From positions 36,856,790 to 36,920,789 of the forward strand of contig CM077826.1 in the NCBI GenBank assembly GCA_039720395.1: DNA of 64,000 nt, given 5' to 3'. Position numbers and translations under genes: made by a program. This document shows, piece after piece, positions 24,711 through 37,845 of the stretch. Source of the stretch: Liquidambar formosana. Taxonomy: Eukaryota > Streptophyta > Magnoliopsida > Saxifragales > Altingiaceae. The notes under the pieces are model-generated. The model was not told the origin of the DNA. It saw only the letters and a list, made by a program, of their open reading frames with translations, and ran no database searches. Within the stretch, counting starts at the first letter, position 1. Each line of letters starts with the position of its first letter.

Positions 24711-24810
24711 TGCTCATACCTGAGAAATCTAGGGCTTGACACCAGAGAAGGAGACTGAGAATGCTCTGTATTGTAATGTTGGCCGTGGCTCTTGTCCGCC
24801 ATGGAGGCAA
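23640..24810 (-). other. possible fragmentary spliced gene or ncRNA, minus strand
   Basis: On the minus strand a 5' exon-like segment (ATG at 24802, MADKSHGQHYNTEHSQ…) ends at TTTCTCAG before GTATGAG (donor near 24719). Short exon-like blocks with plausible splice sites follow, for example between TTGCAG and GTAGAA around 23840-23873, and TATAG before GTTATTGTGGAAAATG near 23709. I could not join these into one frame without stops and recognise no domain. A TA microsatellite (24692-24712) sits in the first putative intron. It could be a pseudogene, a non-coding transcript or chance. Confidence 0.25.
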
Positions 24811-25299
24811 TGTGGCCGGACGGGGAAGCTCTGATTTCACCTATTTTTTACGACGGAGTGAAGCGTGGTCCGATTCGAGATGCGAGGCAGCGAGATACGA
24901 GATAGAGGGAGATCATTGAGACTGAGAGAAAGAGAAGGAAATTTACCCGAAATCGTCGATTGAGAGCGTCGGCGAGGTAGAGGCGAGAGAGAAGGAGAGT
25001 GACTTAGCATAGCATTCAGACACTACACATCAAAAACCAGACGGCCTCGTTTAAATAAAAAATAAATAAATAAATAAAAGGAGGGACTTTGGCCATGCAC
25101 AAATCCGGTCATCAGCTCACGTTCAAAACTTATGCAGGTTAGTACACCTTTTGCCATTTCAAATCAAAATACCTTCTCGTTTTTTTGATAGGCAAATGAT
25201 AGTAGATTAAAGAGAAGACTCAGTCATTCTCAATCTCTCCTTCTTCGAAAAAAACAAAGCAAGGCAAGCCGGATATAGGTATTGAACCGAAGCGATAAC

Positions 25300-27700
25300 A
25301 ACAGACTGCCCATTGGACAATTCTTAGGCAGTAGAATTGGCTTATCTAGAAATACAATTAACAGCAAACATATTAAAATAAACTAACAAAAATCTGGCAT
25401 CCTGAATAATTGAGTCAATAAGCCTGGGGGGTTGGGAGTCACCAATATGAATAGGCTCCAGCACAAGAGAAACAACCCCTTCCAAAACAATGTCATCAAA
25501 CTCGTATGCCTTGGCTGATGACAAAGCCAGGCTGCCTTAGCTTCAGGGTCCAACAAGTTTTCTTTAACAATCCAAGCAAAAAAAAAGGCACTTGAAAAAT
25601 CTCACGCCATAGCCTTGAGAACTGGGCAACATCAAAATTCAATTTCACCCAACAAAGAGGAGGAGACCAAAAGAAGGAGGAAGGAGACTGAGAGAGAGGA
25701 ATCCTTGCTCCACACAACAAAGTGTTCCGCAGCCACTTTTTCAATTTGAAGGAGAAGAGATTTCAAATCAATCTCCTCCTTGCAAAGAATCAATTTGTGA
25801 TAGGCAAACAACAAAAAGATCCATCGGCACAATCACGCATTGAAGAGATAAATCAAGACAAAAAAAGGATGGGATCAAGAATATATGGAAATAATTCAAG
25901 AATGAGCATATCAAGGAAGGAGATCAATTGAAAGAATTCACGGAGAAAATGCCAAAGAAGACTTTGATTTATTTCCTTGTTTATGTATTTCCATTATTAT
26001 TAATTTCCATATTATTTCCTCTTGTTCTGTATATAATCCTAACATTAGGTTGATTATAATCATGCAAGTTATTATCAATGAAAATCAATTTTTCTATATG
26101 GTATCAAAGCAAGCGTACACCTGTGAATGATTGGTCTTCCTTTCGTCTTTCATTTCGCTAGCGGGCAACGTTTCTTTCTATTCATCAAAACGCAGTCTGT
26201 CGGGCCTCATTTAGTGTATATATATATATTTTTAATCGTTATTTTCTTCTTCTCATTTCCTTTGAATCAAATTCATCCACTTTAGTGTCATCTGTCTTCC
26301 TAAACCTTGTTATAATCACCCTTAGAATCTTGATTTTTTTTTTCCCAATGCTTCTCCAACCCTTGAATCTGCCACCATTAATATCACTACCATGCCACTA
26401 TCAACATTATTTCACCAATAACAAGAAACTCTTGATCTTGGGAATTTCAATCTAAGGTTGCAAACTCAAAAGAGTATTGGCCTGGAGTTTGGCCCATGGT
26501 GACCTGGACTTTGGTTCATGGAGCTCTCTCTTTTTTCCCACATCGTTGAAGTCTAAAAGTTGCAAGCGTATAGGGGCTTGACTTAGACTTCGGCTTATGG
26601 TATCAGGACTTTGGTCCATAGAGCCTCTATTAGCTTTACAAAGCTTCACTGTTTCTCATTATTATTGACTCATTGAGTTCACTTGGATTATTGTAAGAAT
26701 TTTTATCAATGGTGATACATCTTTCATGATTCGTCATCAAACTCAAGAAGATTTTATTTTCACTTAAAATCTTCATAAGTTTAAAGAGGAGTATTGACGA
26801 AATAAATCAAGACAAGAGAAGGATGGGATCAAGAATATATGGAAATAATTCAAGAAGGAGCATATTAAGGAAGGATATCAATTTAGAGAAATTCATGGAG
26901 AAAATGCCAAAGAAGACTTTGATTTATTTCCTTGTTTATGAATTTCCATATTATTTCCTCTTGTTTGCTATATAATCCTAGCATTGGGTTGATTATAATC
27001 ATGCAAGTTAATATCAATGCAAATCAATTTTTCAATACCATGAAGATATATGGAAATAATTCAAGAAAGAGCATATCAAGGAAGGAGATCAATTGAGAGA
27101 AATTCATGGAGAAAATGCCAAAGAAGACTTTGATCGATTTATTTCCTTGTTTTTGAATTTCCATTATTATTAATTTCTATATTATTTCCTCTTGTGCTCT
27201 ATATAATCTTAGCATTAGGTTGATTATAACCATGCAAGTTATTATCAATGAAAATCAATTTTTCTATGCCGTGAAGATGAGAAATCAATGAGCTTCAACC
27301 TGAGGTAATCGAAGGCCAGGTCTATTGGTGAGGATCAAGCACAACCACTCCACCATACTCAAGTGACTAAAGGCAGCTAACTGAATTAACCAAGAAGAGT
27401 TCATCCATAGGATCAAGTGACTAAAGGTAGCCACTCTACCATACTCAGAAATTTTGCACTCCATAAAAGTGATGTTTAGAGGATTCCATAGTAGCATTAT
27501 AGAGATGGCACGAAAATTCTTCAATTGGGAATCTACGACTAATAACCTCATGGACTGGTAAAATATCCCACATAATTTTCCAACAAAAAAAGTCTTGAAA
27601 CGTTCATGAATCTTAGCATTCCATAAATCTTTCCAAATTTCTTAAGGGCAGGGATTGAAGCTAGTTGGACGATCTTGGAGGCCCCATAAGATAAGCTGAC
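25300..27700 (-). mobile_element. L1-type LINE ORF2 3' remnant, interrupted
   Basis: The upstream part of the old frame (about 27700-27290, minus strand) reads in pieces like the zinc-binding region after a LINE reverse transcriptase (KIHERFKTF near 27605, then a CHLYNATMESSKH-like stretch). The downstream part (about 25745-25300) resembles the RNase H-like domain found in plant L1 ORF2, with a PPLCWVKLNFD block near 25640-25680. The two parts are separated by the small LTR element at 25841-27267. Frameshifts and stops are frequent. The RT itself is not in the window, consistent with 5' truncation. Confidence 0.55.
25841..27267 (+). mobile_element. small LTR element with three LTR copies
   Basis: Three copies of one ~225-258-bp repeat are present: 25841-26098, 26795-27037 and about 27046-27267. 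The first is followed by TGGTATCAAAGCAAGC (26099), an initiator-Met primer site. The second is preceded by AAAGAGGAGTAT, a purine tract. So 25841-27037 is a complete LTR-interior-LTR unit of about 1.2 kb with ~700 bp of interior and no gag-pol frame. The third copy is joined head-to-tail to the second through a short CCATGAAG spacer, as expected after unequal recombination or replication slippage. Each LTR carries TATATAATC and a GTTGATTATAA block. Non-autonomous, TRIM-like. Confidence 0.7.
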
Positions 27701-27779
27701 TTAACAGAAAAATCACTTTTCAATTAGGGTTCTTTTTCAAGTTACGTAACTCTCTATTTCTCTTTAGCTATGTTTGGTA

Positions 27780-28152
27780 TGTTGGATTTGAAGGACATTA
27801 ATGATAATAAATATGATATGGTGTGGTTTACCACACTGGATATATCCCACTAGTAGTAGATAACTTCCCACGTAGGGAAATATCATTTGTGGGAGTGTAC
27901 ATCATAAATATGATGTACACAAGCATATGATTAGGTGGATGAAGAGACATATCTTTAGTGAAGAGATGCAACCCTTTGAAAGGTTGCATAGTTAGTTACA
28001 TGGTAGCTTTTTAGATGAAAAGTCTCTTCTTCTTCTTCTTCTTCTTCTTCTTCTTCTCTGCATTCACCATCCCTACGTGTGATACCCAATCTAATAACAT
28101 AGTTGTATCACCATTTAAATTCTTAAGATCCTTCAGTAGTATCGGAGCCTTG
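27780..28152 (+). mobile_element. copia-like LTR remnant with primer site
   Basis: A GTGGGAGTGTACAT…GATGTACAC palindrome, the T-rich (TTC)n leader and the end …AGATCCTTCA are followed at about 28137 by AGTAGTATCGGAGCC, close to the plant primer site TGGTATCGGAGCC. This is the usual 5' LTR-PBS order. No second LTR or gag frame is seen, and the left boundary is approximate. Confidence 0.45.
28026..28057. repeat. (TTC)n microsatellite
   Basis: About ten TTC repeats in the leader of the LTR remnant. Confidence 0.95.
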
Positions 28153-29648
28153 TTTAGGGGAAGAGTTCATGGGTAGAGAAAACAAGAAAATAGAAGATTT
28201 TTTATTATCTTCGAAATCACTCCAAAAGAGATTTGGTGGGAAGATGTTCAGTCAAGAACATGGCAAAACAAGTTTTTTGATCATCAAGAACCAAGTTTGC
28301 CTCGCAAAAGGAAAAGATATTGTGAGAAAATTAAATAATAATAAATAAAAAAAATTGTTGTAATTCTGTTGTTTCTGTCACACCGGAACCCATAACACTG
28401 ACGTATGTTGGTCTTGGCCTGCATGAAAGTACAACGCCTCATAATGTTAATTTTCTCAAAGCAACAAAAAAGGGCCATTGAAGTTATCGCAAGGAAAGCC
28501 AAACCAGCTTATGCTATTGTTAAACGAAGAGAATATATGGACTTTATCAATACAAAAGGTGTTGATATTGTTAAAAGAAAAGAAAATGGGGCTAACATAA
28601 ACAAAACAAAATAAAATTTGACTTGGTCAAACCGTGATCTAACATTAACCTGGTTCCACAAATTGGTTTAAGCCCGTTTCCTATTCGGTTTGATGCATTT
28701 TTAAATTATCGTCAAATTGATGGGCCAAATGACTTTCAATTGGTGCAAAAATTTGGTATGCTACTATAATTTGACATTCCAGACTTTACTATGGGTTCAA
28801 ATTTTGAGTATGGATGCAAGAATTTAGATTTTTGATAAAAGTCCAGAAGACAACAATCAAAGAGTACGTTGGGTAATTTGGAAAGGACTATGGACTTTAA
28901 GGATTAGGACAAGAGGATTCATGCACCAATTTTGATGGAGCCATGTCGACAAAGAACACTTGATCCAATAAGGTACTAGGATTGGACATCCTAGGGATTT
29001 GTAAGTAATTTTCTTACTTCATTTCTTTTAGATACAAAATTATATTGTATTGGTATTATTATTGTTGTTATAAAATTTAATTAGCAAGAGTAGTTTGTAT
29101 ACTATTAAATTTAAATAAATATAATAGTATATATTTCTAAATGTGGAAGAGGAAAAATTAATGTCTCTGGACATATAAAAAGACTTTTGTTACCCTCATT
29201 ATAACAAAGCCATATATTATCAAAATGACTCTGCCATTGTCAAATAAAGAAAAAAGTGGGAGCAAGTTTGTATACTTGCGTGAGTATTCAACATGAATAC
29301 CACGGAGGAATTACTCTTATGGAGATTTTAAGAGTACATATGGTGGTATGGATATGATGGAAAATATATGGACCAAAATTTTTTGAAAATTAAAAACGAT
29401 TTTATTAGAAAAGAAAATTGGGGCCACATATCTGTAACAGGACATCAATGAATTTTTTGTGATTGTTTTGAATATTTTTTTAAAAAAATATATATATATA
29501 TATACTTCAACGTTGGGAAGTCCATTGCAAGTATCGACCATTTTCAACAATTTTCCAATATTATGGGAATATGTAGTAATTTCTTTAATAAACGAGCACA
29601 CTAGTTTCGCTCATAGGACTGGCTAAAAAATAAAAGAAATTACATAAA
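28153..29648. other. no recognisable gene
   Basis: Short frames only (for example 28405-28614 and 29317-29601), AT-rich, with a short TA run near 29488-29502. No domain, TIR or LTR was recognised. Confidence 0.5.
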
Positions 29649-30402
29649 TGAAGACACCCCATTTTGATCCACCTCTTTTTGACCATTCTACCTTAGGAGC
29701 ATTATCATATGTAGGTTTTTGCATCATTTTGGAACCAAACCTTTTTAGTTAGAATCTATACATCCCAAAGAATCCATGATATCTTCCGGGGTTCAATTTG
29801 GTTAAGTCTTGATAGCTAATAAGAACTTTTGCGACTATGAGGGCATTTATGTCATTTCACTTGCATAACTCTTATTCGGCATCCAATTCTCGCCAAATTC
29901 ATCCCAAGATGATCCTAATGTCTTTAGGATATCATTTATGAGCTTGGTTTAAAGTTTTTTTTAGTATTGGAAATGGTTTGGTTAAGAATAATTCAAAGTA
30001 GGCTCGGTTGGACTCCGTTCATGGGCCCTTCTGATAATTACTTCCTAATTTGCTCTAATTGATTCGAATTAATGCTTCATTAATGTCAATTGAGTCTTAA
30101 TTAATGTGTTTCAATGTTTAAAATCATCTTTGGAAGAGTATGGTTGCAACCATGACTCCATTAGGGTTCAAACCCTAATGTTGCCTTAATGAAACCAACT
30201 GACTTCAATAAGCCACCTAGGCTTAACTCTTGACTAATTGACCAAATGTGGCTTAACTAGAAGTTTTTTAAGTTGATTTTAAGTAGGAAATTGAGCCATG
30301 GTCGTTTTAAGTCTAGAATTAATGAATTTGGATTTGAAACAAACCCGATACATAGCCTTAATGGGTAAAAAAGCACAATAAGAGACAAAAATAAGCAAAA
30401 AA
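29649..30402 (+). repeat. tandem repeat family, copy A (left half)
   Basis: Begins GACACCCCATTTTGATCC and resembles the starts of copies B (48902) and C (52851; TGTCACACCCCATTTTTG). It shares the GGTTCAATTTGG block and a 'GGGCATTTATGTCATTTCACT'-like block followed by CCAATTCTCGCCAAATT. The copy is cut at 30402 by the copia insertion and resumes at 48057. The family looks like the LTR of a plant retrotransposon but no internal region is present. Confidence 0.55.
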
Positions 30403-32059
30403 TGTTGGGAATCGAACAAGGGGAAAAACAGAATTGCGGAATATACAAATTTTTCCAACGATTCCCAATCCCATGAATCTAACTATGCATAATACAAAAT
30501 CAAACCCTAACTACGAAGAGGGTTAGAACACTTACAGTTTGAATGTCTTCTCCTTTTTGCTCCAAGCTTTGAATCCGAACAGCGGTGAATGAGCAGCCCA
30601 AGTGTGCTACCTCCAACGGTATCCACACCTAGCTAGAGCTTCAAGCCTTTTCTTTCTTTTTCTTTATTGTTGCTAGAGGTGGAGAAGAGAGAGAGAGAGA
30701 AGAGAGCCTCTAACTCTTTGGACGGTTAGGGTTGGGAGTGTGCAAGCATTTTTCCATGTCACACATAAGTGTGACTTATATATGCAGCCCACTAAAGGGG
30801 GCTGGCCATAGAGAAGAAACCCTAATAGGGTTATGTGTAATTACACTTAATTACACATTAAACCCTATTATTTGTATCAAATACAAATAGGCCTATAAAG
30901 AACTATTCTTTATTCACTAAAACCCTTTCTCTTATAGACTTTAAAGCCCTTCTTGCATGATCAGTGTGTGACCCATTGGGTTCACATCATCAAGTAGTAG
31001 GAATAGCACGAGGTGTGCACAATGGAACTCTTTCCATTTAGGGTCTAATTGGAACTCCTTTCAATTCCCTAATTGATTATAACTCACTTATATCAATTAG
31101 GGCTTCTACTAACCATGAATAACACCTAGCATATGGTTCATGGTGTTGTCCTTAATAAGGTGAATAAGTATATAACAAAGAACCCTTCTGTTATAGTTTA
31201 TAGGTTACAATTACATCCTTCTATCTACATAATGTCTCCAATTGAACCAAAAGGACATGGAAGTCTGTCAAGTTCCTAATTCAATTACTTTATACTCATT
31301 CATAGATATCAACTCATTGATGAACTCATGAAACTCTTTTCCATATTCATCCTATCATGGCCATGGATTTAATGAGTTATATTATGAATGCTATATGAGA
31401 CGTTCTCTCTCTTTTTCCTGAGAGTGATGGATTCCTTGTTGATCACTCACATGCCTTCATACATATAGCAGTAGGGCCAATGAATACCCTTTGCAGACCC
31501 CTATAAGGATCTGTATTTAGTGTTATCAAACTTCTAAAGCTACATGCATAAGACAACTATGGTGTCTCAGATCTAAGGATTATTTGTACCACTATAACAA
31601 TGAGAAACTGATTGACTGGCAGGTTAAAACTCCATTCAGTTTATCTCATATCTTTGGTCACATTTAGTGTACCTATTCTATTAATAAGCACCCACCTGTT
31701 GGTTGTAGTGTCTCCACACAAATAGCTTGAGACCAGCTGTCCTCCTATAGAGTCAACCTAACAAGTGCTATCCCTATGGTTCATCATTGTCCATCATAGT
31801 GAACCTTCAACTAGAATGCTTTAAGAGTTTAGTACTGAGATATATCTACAGTCTCAAAATTACAACTCTTTGCAATTCCATATTCTCAACTCTATCTCCA
31901 TAGACATATTATGTAAATATAAATGATGCATATAAACATAATAGAATAAGCCCTTTATTAAATCAATAATAAATGTGACATACATAAATGAAATCAAATG
32001 ATTGTTCCTAATCCCTAAACAATCATCTCTATGATTGGCTCTAGGGCATAATCCTAACA
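30403..32059 (-). repeat. 3' LTR of the large copia
   Basis: Plus strand TGTTGGGAATCG…GGCATAATCCTAACA, 1657 bp. It aligns along its length with the reassembled 5' LTR with scattered substitutions, so the insertion is older than that of the gypsy element. Confidence 0.9.
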
Positions 32060-32074
32060 ATCTCCCACTTGTAC
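32060..32074 (-). other. copia polypurine tract
   Basis: Minus strand GTACAAGTGGGAGAT abuts the 3' LTR; the plus-strand relative has GTGCAAGTGGGAGA at 57846-57859. Confidence 0.8.
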
Positions 32075-32212
32075 TAAAGCCAATCGACCATGTATCGCAT
32101 ACCTATCTTCTTAAGATGTTGGTCTTAGACATAACCAATTATGTTTTTAAGCTTTAGTTAGTAGGTCTACAAAAACTTATGTAGATTATATCTTCTGTAA
32201 TGTATATATTAC

Positions 32213-33430
32213 TGATAATAGCTTAAAATTGCATTAATGTTATACTTTTAGTAGGCATTATCACATTTATTTAGCACTTAATTCCGCATTTTACACATTA
32301 TACATGAATTCTCTTGATACATGCTTTTATGCTTAAAGTGGTGTATTAATGTGTGTTTTATTTTTGTAGGAAGCCAATTTCCTATGGTCAAGCATTCTAA
32401 ATTTATTTGGAATTATATGGAAGCTTTGCAAGGTTGAAGTGCATGAATTTTAGAAGATTTTAGCAAAGAAATTGGCAACCCCAAAGTTGGAAAGAAGATT
32501 AAAAAGGAAGTTTGGAGCAGTTACCGTATTTTGGTCATAACTTTTGACTCCGAAGTCCAATTGATGCGAAATTGGTGTCCCTGGAAAGCTGATTTGAAGC
32601 CCTACAATATTGTATTTCACAAATTTTTCGTGATTTCAACGTTTAGTAGGTCAAAAACGGGTTACAAGTTAGCCCTGCTGGAAAAAACCGGGATTCCTAA
32701 TTTGTTTCCTAATTTTTCTCCTCTTTCTCTTGGAAACCCTAAGATCACATGGAAAGGAAAAGGTGGCTGTACCTCTATATATTACTTCTCCTCTTCTCTT
32801 CTACAACCACCTCTCTCTTATTCTTCTTCTTCTACCTCTCTTTAGTTTTCTAGTATCATGAGTAGCTAAACGTTTTGCTAAGGCTAGGAGTGAAGCCACA
32901 ACAATTATTTGGTATTTGTTTAATGACTCTTTCATGGATTTAATGTAAGGTTTTATAGTTTTGATTGATTTTGATTATTTTGCAAAGTATTTATTCTATA
33001 TAATTCTTTTATTTATCGTTAACTCCGGGTACGGTGAATGCTTAGAATTCCCTACGAATTAAATTACTAGTTTTCTCATGCAATAAATCAATCAACCTTA
33101 TGAATCCATATTTTTAGAATTGTTTTCAATAAAATTAATTGTTAAATCATCCGACTGGGATCATCCTTCGTATGAATCTCAGTTGAGTTATAAAATTGAG
33201 TCGTTAGCAAATATCTAATACTTGTTGTGAGTGGACCTCTGAACCTTAGTACTTTTAAATTATTGTTTTCAATCAAACTAATTCTCTGCAACCAAGCAAC
33301 CAAATTTCTAAAATCTTTTCTCAATCTTTTCTGCTAATTATTCCCCTTCCCTGTGGTTCGACCTCGGACTCACCGAGAATTTATTACTTCGCGACATCCT
33401 GCACTTAGGAGCATTATTAAAGTCGCAGCA
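32213..33430 (+). mobile_element. solo LTR (gypsy-type) with ATTAC duplication
   Basis: 1218 bp from TGATAATAGC to GTCGCAGCA, flanked by ATTAC at 32208-32212 and 33431-33435. The flanks join into sequence matching the related copia near 57690-57730, so this is a clean insertion. The end contains CCCTGTGGTTCGACC… and …TTACTTCGCGAC, motifs common near the 3' end of plant Ty3/gypsy LTRs. A TATA-like CTATATATTACT lies near 32775. With no internal region it is a solo LTR, the product of LTR-LTR recombination. The 104-codon frame 32531-32845 lies inside it and is not a gene. Confidence 0.88.
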
Positions 33431-36400
33431 ATTACTCCTTCCAATGATTCCTCTAATCACTTGGAATTGCCGCTCTATGTGTTTGGACTTTTGATGAGAC
33501 CGTGATTCCTATGCTTGAGCTATAGACCCATTGTTATCACAAAACAAGGTATGGGCAACTCAATGGAAGGAACAACTCCAAGTTCTAAATGAACTTATAG
33601 ATCCAAACAGTCTCCTAGACAATGCGACAATTAATTCACCCTCAATAATGGAATCCATTGTATCTTTCATACAGTTCTTCCATTAAGTATTTCACCAACT
33701 AAAGTAAATATAAAATATACCCCATATGGATTATATCCAAATCCATATACCCATCTACTATGAGTTTACAATTTCCATATACAATCCAATATTCCAAATT
33801 TGAATTGACTGATAACTATTTGTAACAATTACAACATAATAGATATCAAGTTCAATACATAGTGTAGAATAAGGCTTCTTAACACTTTAAGAACCTTACT
33901 TGTGTTATCCTAGGGCACCTGCCCTTGAATAATGAATTCTTATCTGAAGTAAATCAGACCTCCCTTAGAAATCTCCATGTTGAACTCCTTCAACATTACA
34001 ACTATGTTTAATGATTTGGAGATACTTAGCAATCTATATGATCTATCTCTATAGATCTTGTTGGATGCTTCTACCAAATCTTTTATGAAGAAGTTTTTCT
34101 CAAAAACTAAAACTTCACATTAGATAACATTCATATATCATTCATAATGATTAGAATGTCATTTTATTGTTAAGATAAAGAAAAATGATCGCACTCCCAC
34201 TAACCTTTATACACTCATGGTCCATCTATACAATAAGAGAAATCAAACAATTTGATTACTTCAACTTTATAGATATTCTAATTATGAGAATCTTGTAATC
34301 TATTAATAGACTTCTATAACTTACACACTTTTATGGTTTTTCACCATTGGATATAACATCTTTATATCCTTTTTGACATATCTTATATTTCAAAATGTGT
34401 GTTTATAGATTACAAGATCCAAATTATGGATTTCAGCATAACTATTATCAAAAAAGTTTCTTTATAGACAACCTTTTGCCTATGTTGAAACATTCTCAAA
34501 TAGCCTAGCCTTCTAGGTCTCTACCTAACCATATTGGATTTAATGACTCTTAGTCATTTCTTGAGTTGATGTCAAACATCGCCTAATCATAATCAATAGG
34601 ATTATTTTAGTGATCTTTATCACCAGAGAACTATTCTTACACATATTAATAGAGATATCGTATCTCTTATATGTAGAAAAATATCCAATTTGATCCATGA
34701 AAGGACTGTGGTGTAAGTAAAGGTTTTGCCTCAACAAGGGCAAGGGTTGGATCTTTGTTGGTTTGTGGCTTTACAAACAATTCTGTAAATTCAATCTACC
34801 TTTGCATCTTTCTTGAATGAACTCTTTCTCAAGAAAATCCAGCAAACATCCTAATGGACAACTTTTGCTCATTAGGGTAATAGAAATACTATCCCAACAA
34901 CTCTTTAGGATATAACACAATTCAACACTTGACCTTATTTCCAGATTGTCTACATTATGTCTCTAGACATACGTAGCACAATCCCAAGCCTTAACATCTT
35001 TAAGATGGGTTTCTTTCCATATCATATCTTATATAATTGGGACAAAACTGGAGTGAACCCTAAATTATGAATATGTAGCAATTTTAAGGTAAATCTTAGA
35101 TGGATACATTAGTAAAACTCATCATGGATCAAACCATATCTTAATAGGGTTCAATTCGTTCTCTTAGATTCACCATTGAGCTATGGTATTCTAAGAGGAG
35201 TCTACTGTAATTGAATGCATGCTCTACATGACTATATGCATCACAATGTATTAGTCAAATTATAAATGTAACTCTTTCACTTCGCTAAGTAAAAGATGGG
35301 TTTGGTCATCTCATAACCAAGTCATAATCGTTACATTTAAATGAGAGTCTCTATATCTCTTGTATTCTCGGAATACGTTGCATTCGCTCTAATTAGTCAT
35401 TTAAATTCAGAAATCAAATTTCTAGAATGTCTTAAATGACCTAGTTAAGAAATAAGTTCCAAAATTAATCTAGCAACTCTTGCTCTATTAAAATTTTTAA
35501 AGGTAACTTATTATCTACTTAACTTTTTGCTTCCATTTAGATTAAACTAGAATCCAAAAACTAAGAAGCAGAACTAACCAACAATTTAGTTTAGAGCATG
35601 AACCAAAACTTCAAAAGTTTGGTTCTTCTAGTAAAACTGATACTTTATCAAGTTCCCTTTACAATACCTTATATTTACTACAAAATAATTATGTTTCTTT
35701 GTCGTTGACTTTTCAAGACTTGCTTCCTTCTATGCTTCCATTTTTAAATCACATCTAGCTTCTCAAGCTATTCTATGTGATAAATCATTTTTCAAAAGAA
35801 TGATTATTAATAAACAACCTTTGTTGCATCCTAGTCTAGAAGAAGTCCTTTATAAGTACTATACTTTATAGTATTATTTTACTCACCATACAACCTTAAT
35901 TGTATGTGATGTAGGACATCAAAGGCACTTGTATTGACTAATTTTGCTTCTGAAACTCATTAGTCATCAATACTATCATATAGCATGGCAACAAGATGCT
36001 AATTGTGCATAGTATCTTTTCTTCTTAGGATGTTTTATGGAGTGCCTTTAAGAAAAGGCCTAATAGCATATAAACAATCTTTTGAAATTGAGAACAATTC
36101 TCAATTTCCTAAGTCAATCAAAGAAATCGAGTTCAGTCAAACTATTAATATCCTGTATTTTAGGAAATAGGGGTTTTGAGGTGAGTAATTAGGTAATCTA
36201 CATAAACAGAGAATTAGATTTCATTTTTATCCATAATGATTGGGTCTTTAATCATATGGTACCTCCCACTATTTTATCAAATTCCATACACCCTCTAATG
36301 GAATTCGGGAATTTCATTCTTTAATGGGGATTAGGGTCCCACTATGACCTAGAAGCCTCACATGTTAGTTTCTTGGCTTTTAACCCACAATAAGAAGACA

Positions 36401-37779
36401 ACTCTTTGTCTATTGCTTATAAGCAAGTTCCAATCGTTTTGCCTCTAGGGAACATACTCCTCACATGTTAGTTTCTTGGAATACTTCCTTAGTTAAGTTA
36501 AGCCCATCATTCACACAGGTATGTTTCGCCAAATATATACTTCATATATTAGTTTCTTGGTATATACTAGTTTAGGCACCCCATGATATCTCATATATGA
36601 TAGTTTCAAGTAATGTCTTTAACATGGGTAGCTCCTACATGTCTATAGCCAGGTACCCACATTAAGGGACGTTAGATGATCCTATAATGATGGAAGGCAA
36701 TAAAGAATCCATTCCCTAATGTATTCTCCATTTACAACTTAATATTAAAAGAAGAAGGGTATTTAAGGGTCTCATCAAATTAACATGCATCTAAATATAA
36801 AAAACTGAATAGCATAATAATAATAATCCACTTATCGATATTAGTCCCTAAAAGGAGACATATAACGATCTATGGATTTGGAGCTCTCACTATTAATCTC
36901 ATTAAAAGCTCCCACTATGATAATTATGGACTTTAGGAGGATTCAATCCAAGCCAATAGATTGAATCCAAGGTCTAAGGTGGGTGTAGGTGATCGTAAAA
37001 TAACACATTCAAAACATGCATGCTTTCTTGAAACACTTCTCTAAGCTTTCAAGCCCTTCAATTTGCTCCCTTGGCTTGATGGTCTCCACCATTGGCTTAT
37101 TGGGCTCCATCATACTCCTTTGGGTCCACCATGCTCCTTAGTGCGCTCTCGATTACATAACATTTACATAATATATAGAAAGGGATACATAAGGGGAATG
37201 TGGGGTACATAAGAGAATAATAGAGAGAGAGGGAAGGTGGCATGTAAGCCCCAAATAATAAATTACATCACCATAATAAAATTACGACTCTTGAAAAATT
37301 ATTACAACCCATTCATAAGACGGCTAATCACAATTGGTTTAAGGAGTATAGTCCATAATCATCATCCAATCACAAACATACAATCACATTGCATAAAGTA
37401 ATGAAAAACTGTAAGCATTAAAACATATGGGCATTATGGTAATTCTCTTGAATGATTTACATTAATCTTATTAATGCATCCTAATCTCATTAGGTTTTAC
37501 AAAATTTCCAGAATTCAATTAAGTCTTAACATTTAAGACATTTAGTTTCAATTAATCAAATTAATTGAAACATATAAAGTTTCCTAAAATAACTCTAATA
37601 TCCAATATTAGGGTTTCCTTAATTAAATAAAACAATTTCATTTAATTAAGAATTTCCAGATTTTAATTTAATCCCTAATTGTGTTTAAAACCATTTAAAA
37701 CATTACAAAATTAATCAATATTAATTAAATAATTAATTTAGGAATTAAATAAAATCAATTAAATGATGAATTTGTGTAT

Positions 37780-37845
37780 TAGGGTTTCCTAAAACCCTAA
37801 ACCCTAAATGCATAACCCTAAACCCTAAATGCAAGCCCTAATCAT
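37780..37845. repeat. short telomere-like CCCTAAA motifs
   Basis: Several CCCTAAA/CCTAAACC words occur in a duplicated unit, AACCCTAAACCCTAAATGC, in the leader of the large copia. The surrounding 37.5-38.2 kb is full of AATTAGGGTTT. See findings. Confidence 0.7.

Noticed and set aside
32531..32845. 104-codon frame as a gene
   Set aside because: Entirely inside a solo LTR with a target-site duplication.
37780..37845. True telomere or interstitial telomere tract
   Set aside because: Only a few CCCTAAA units mixed with other bases; no long perfect array.
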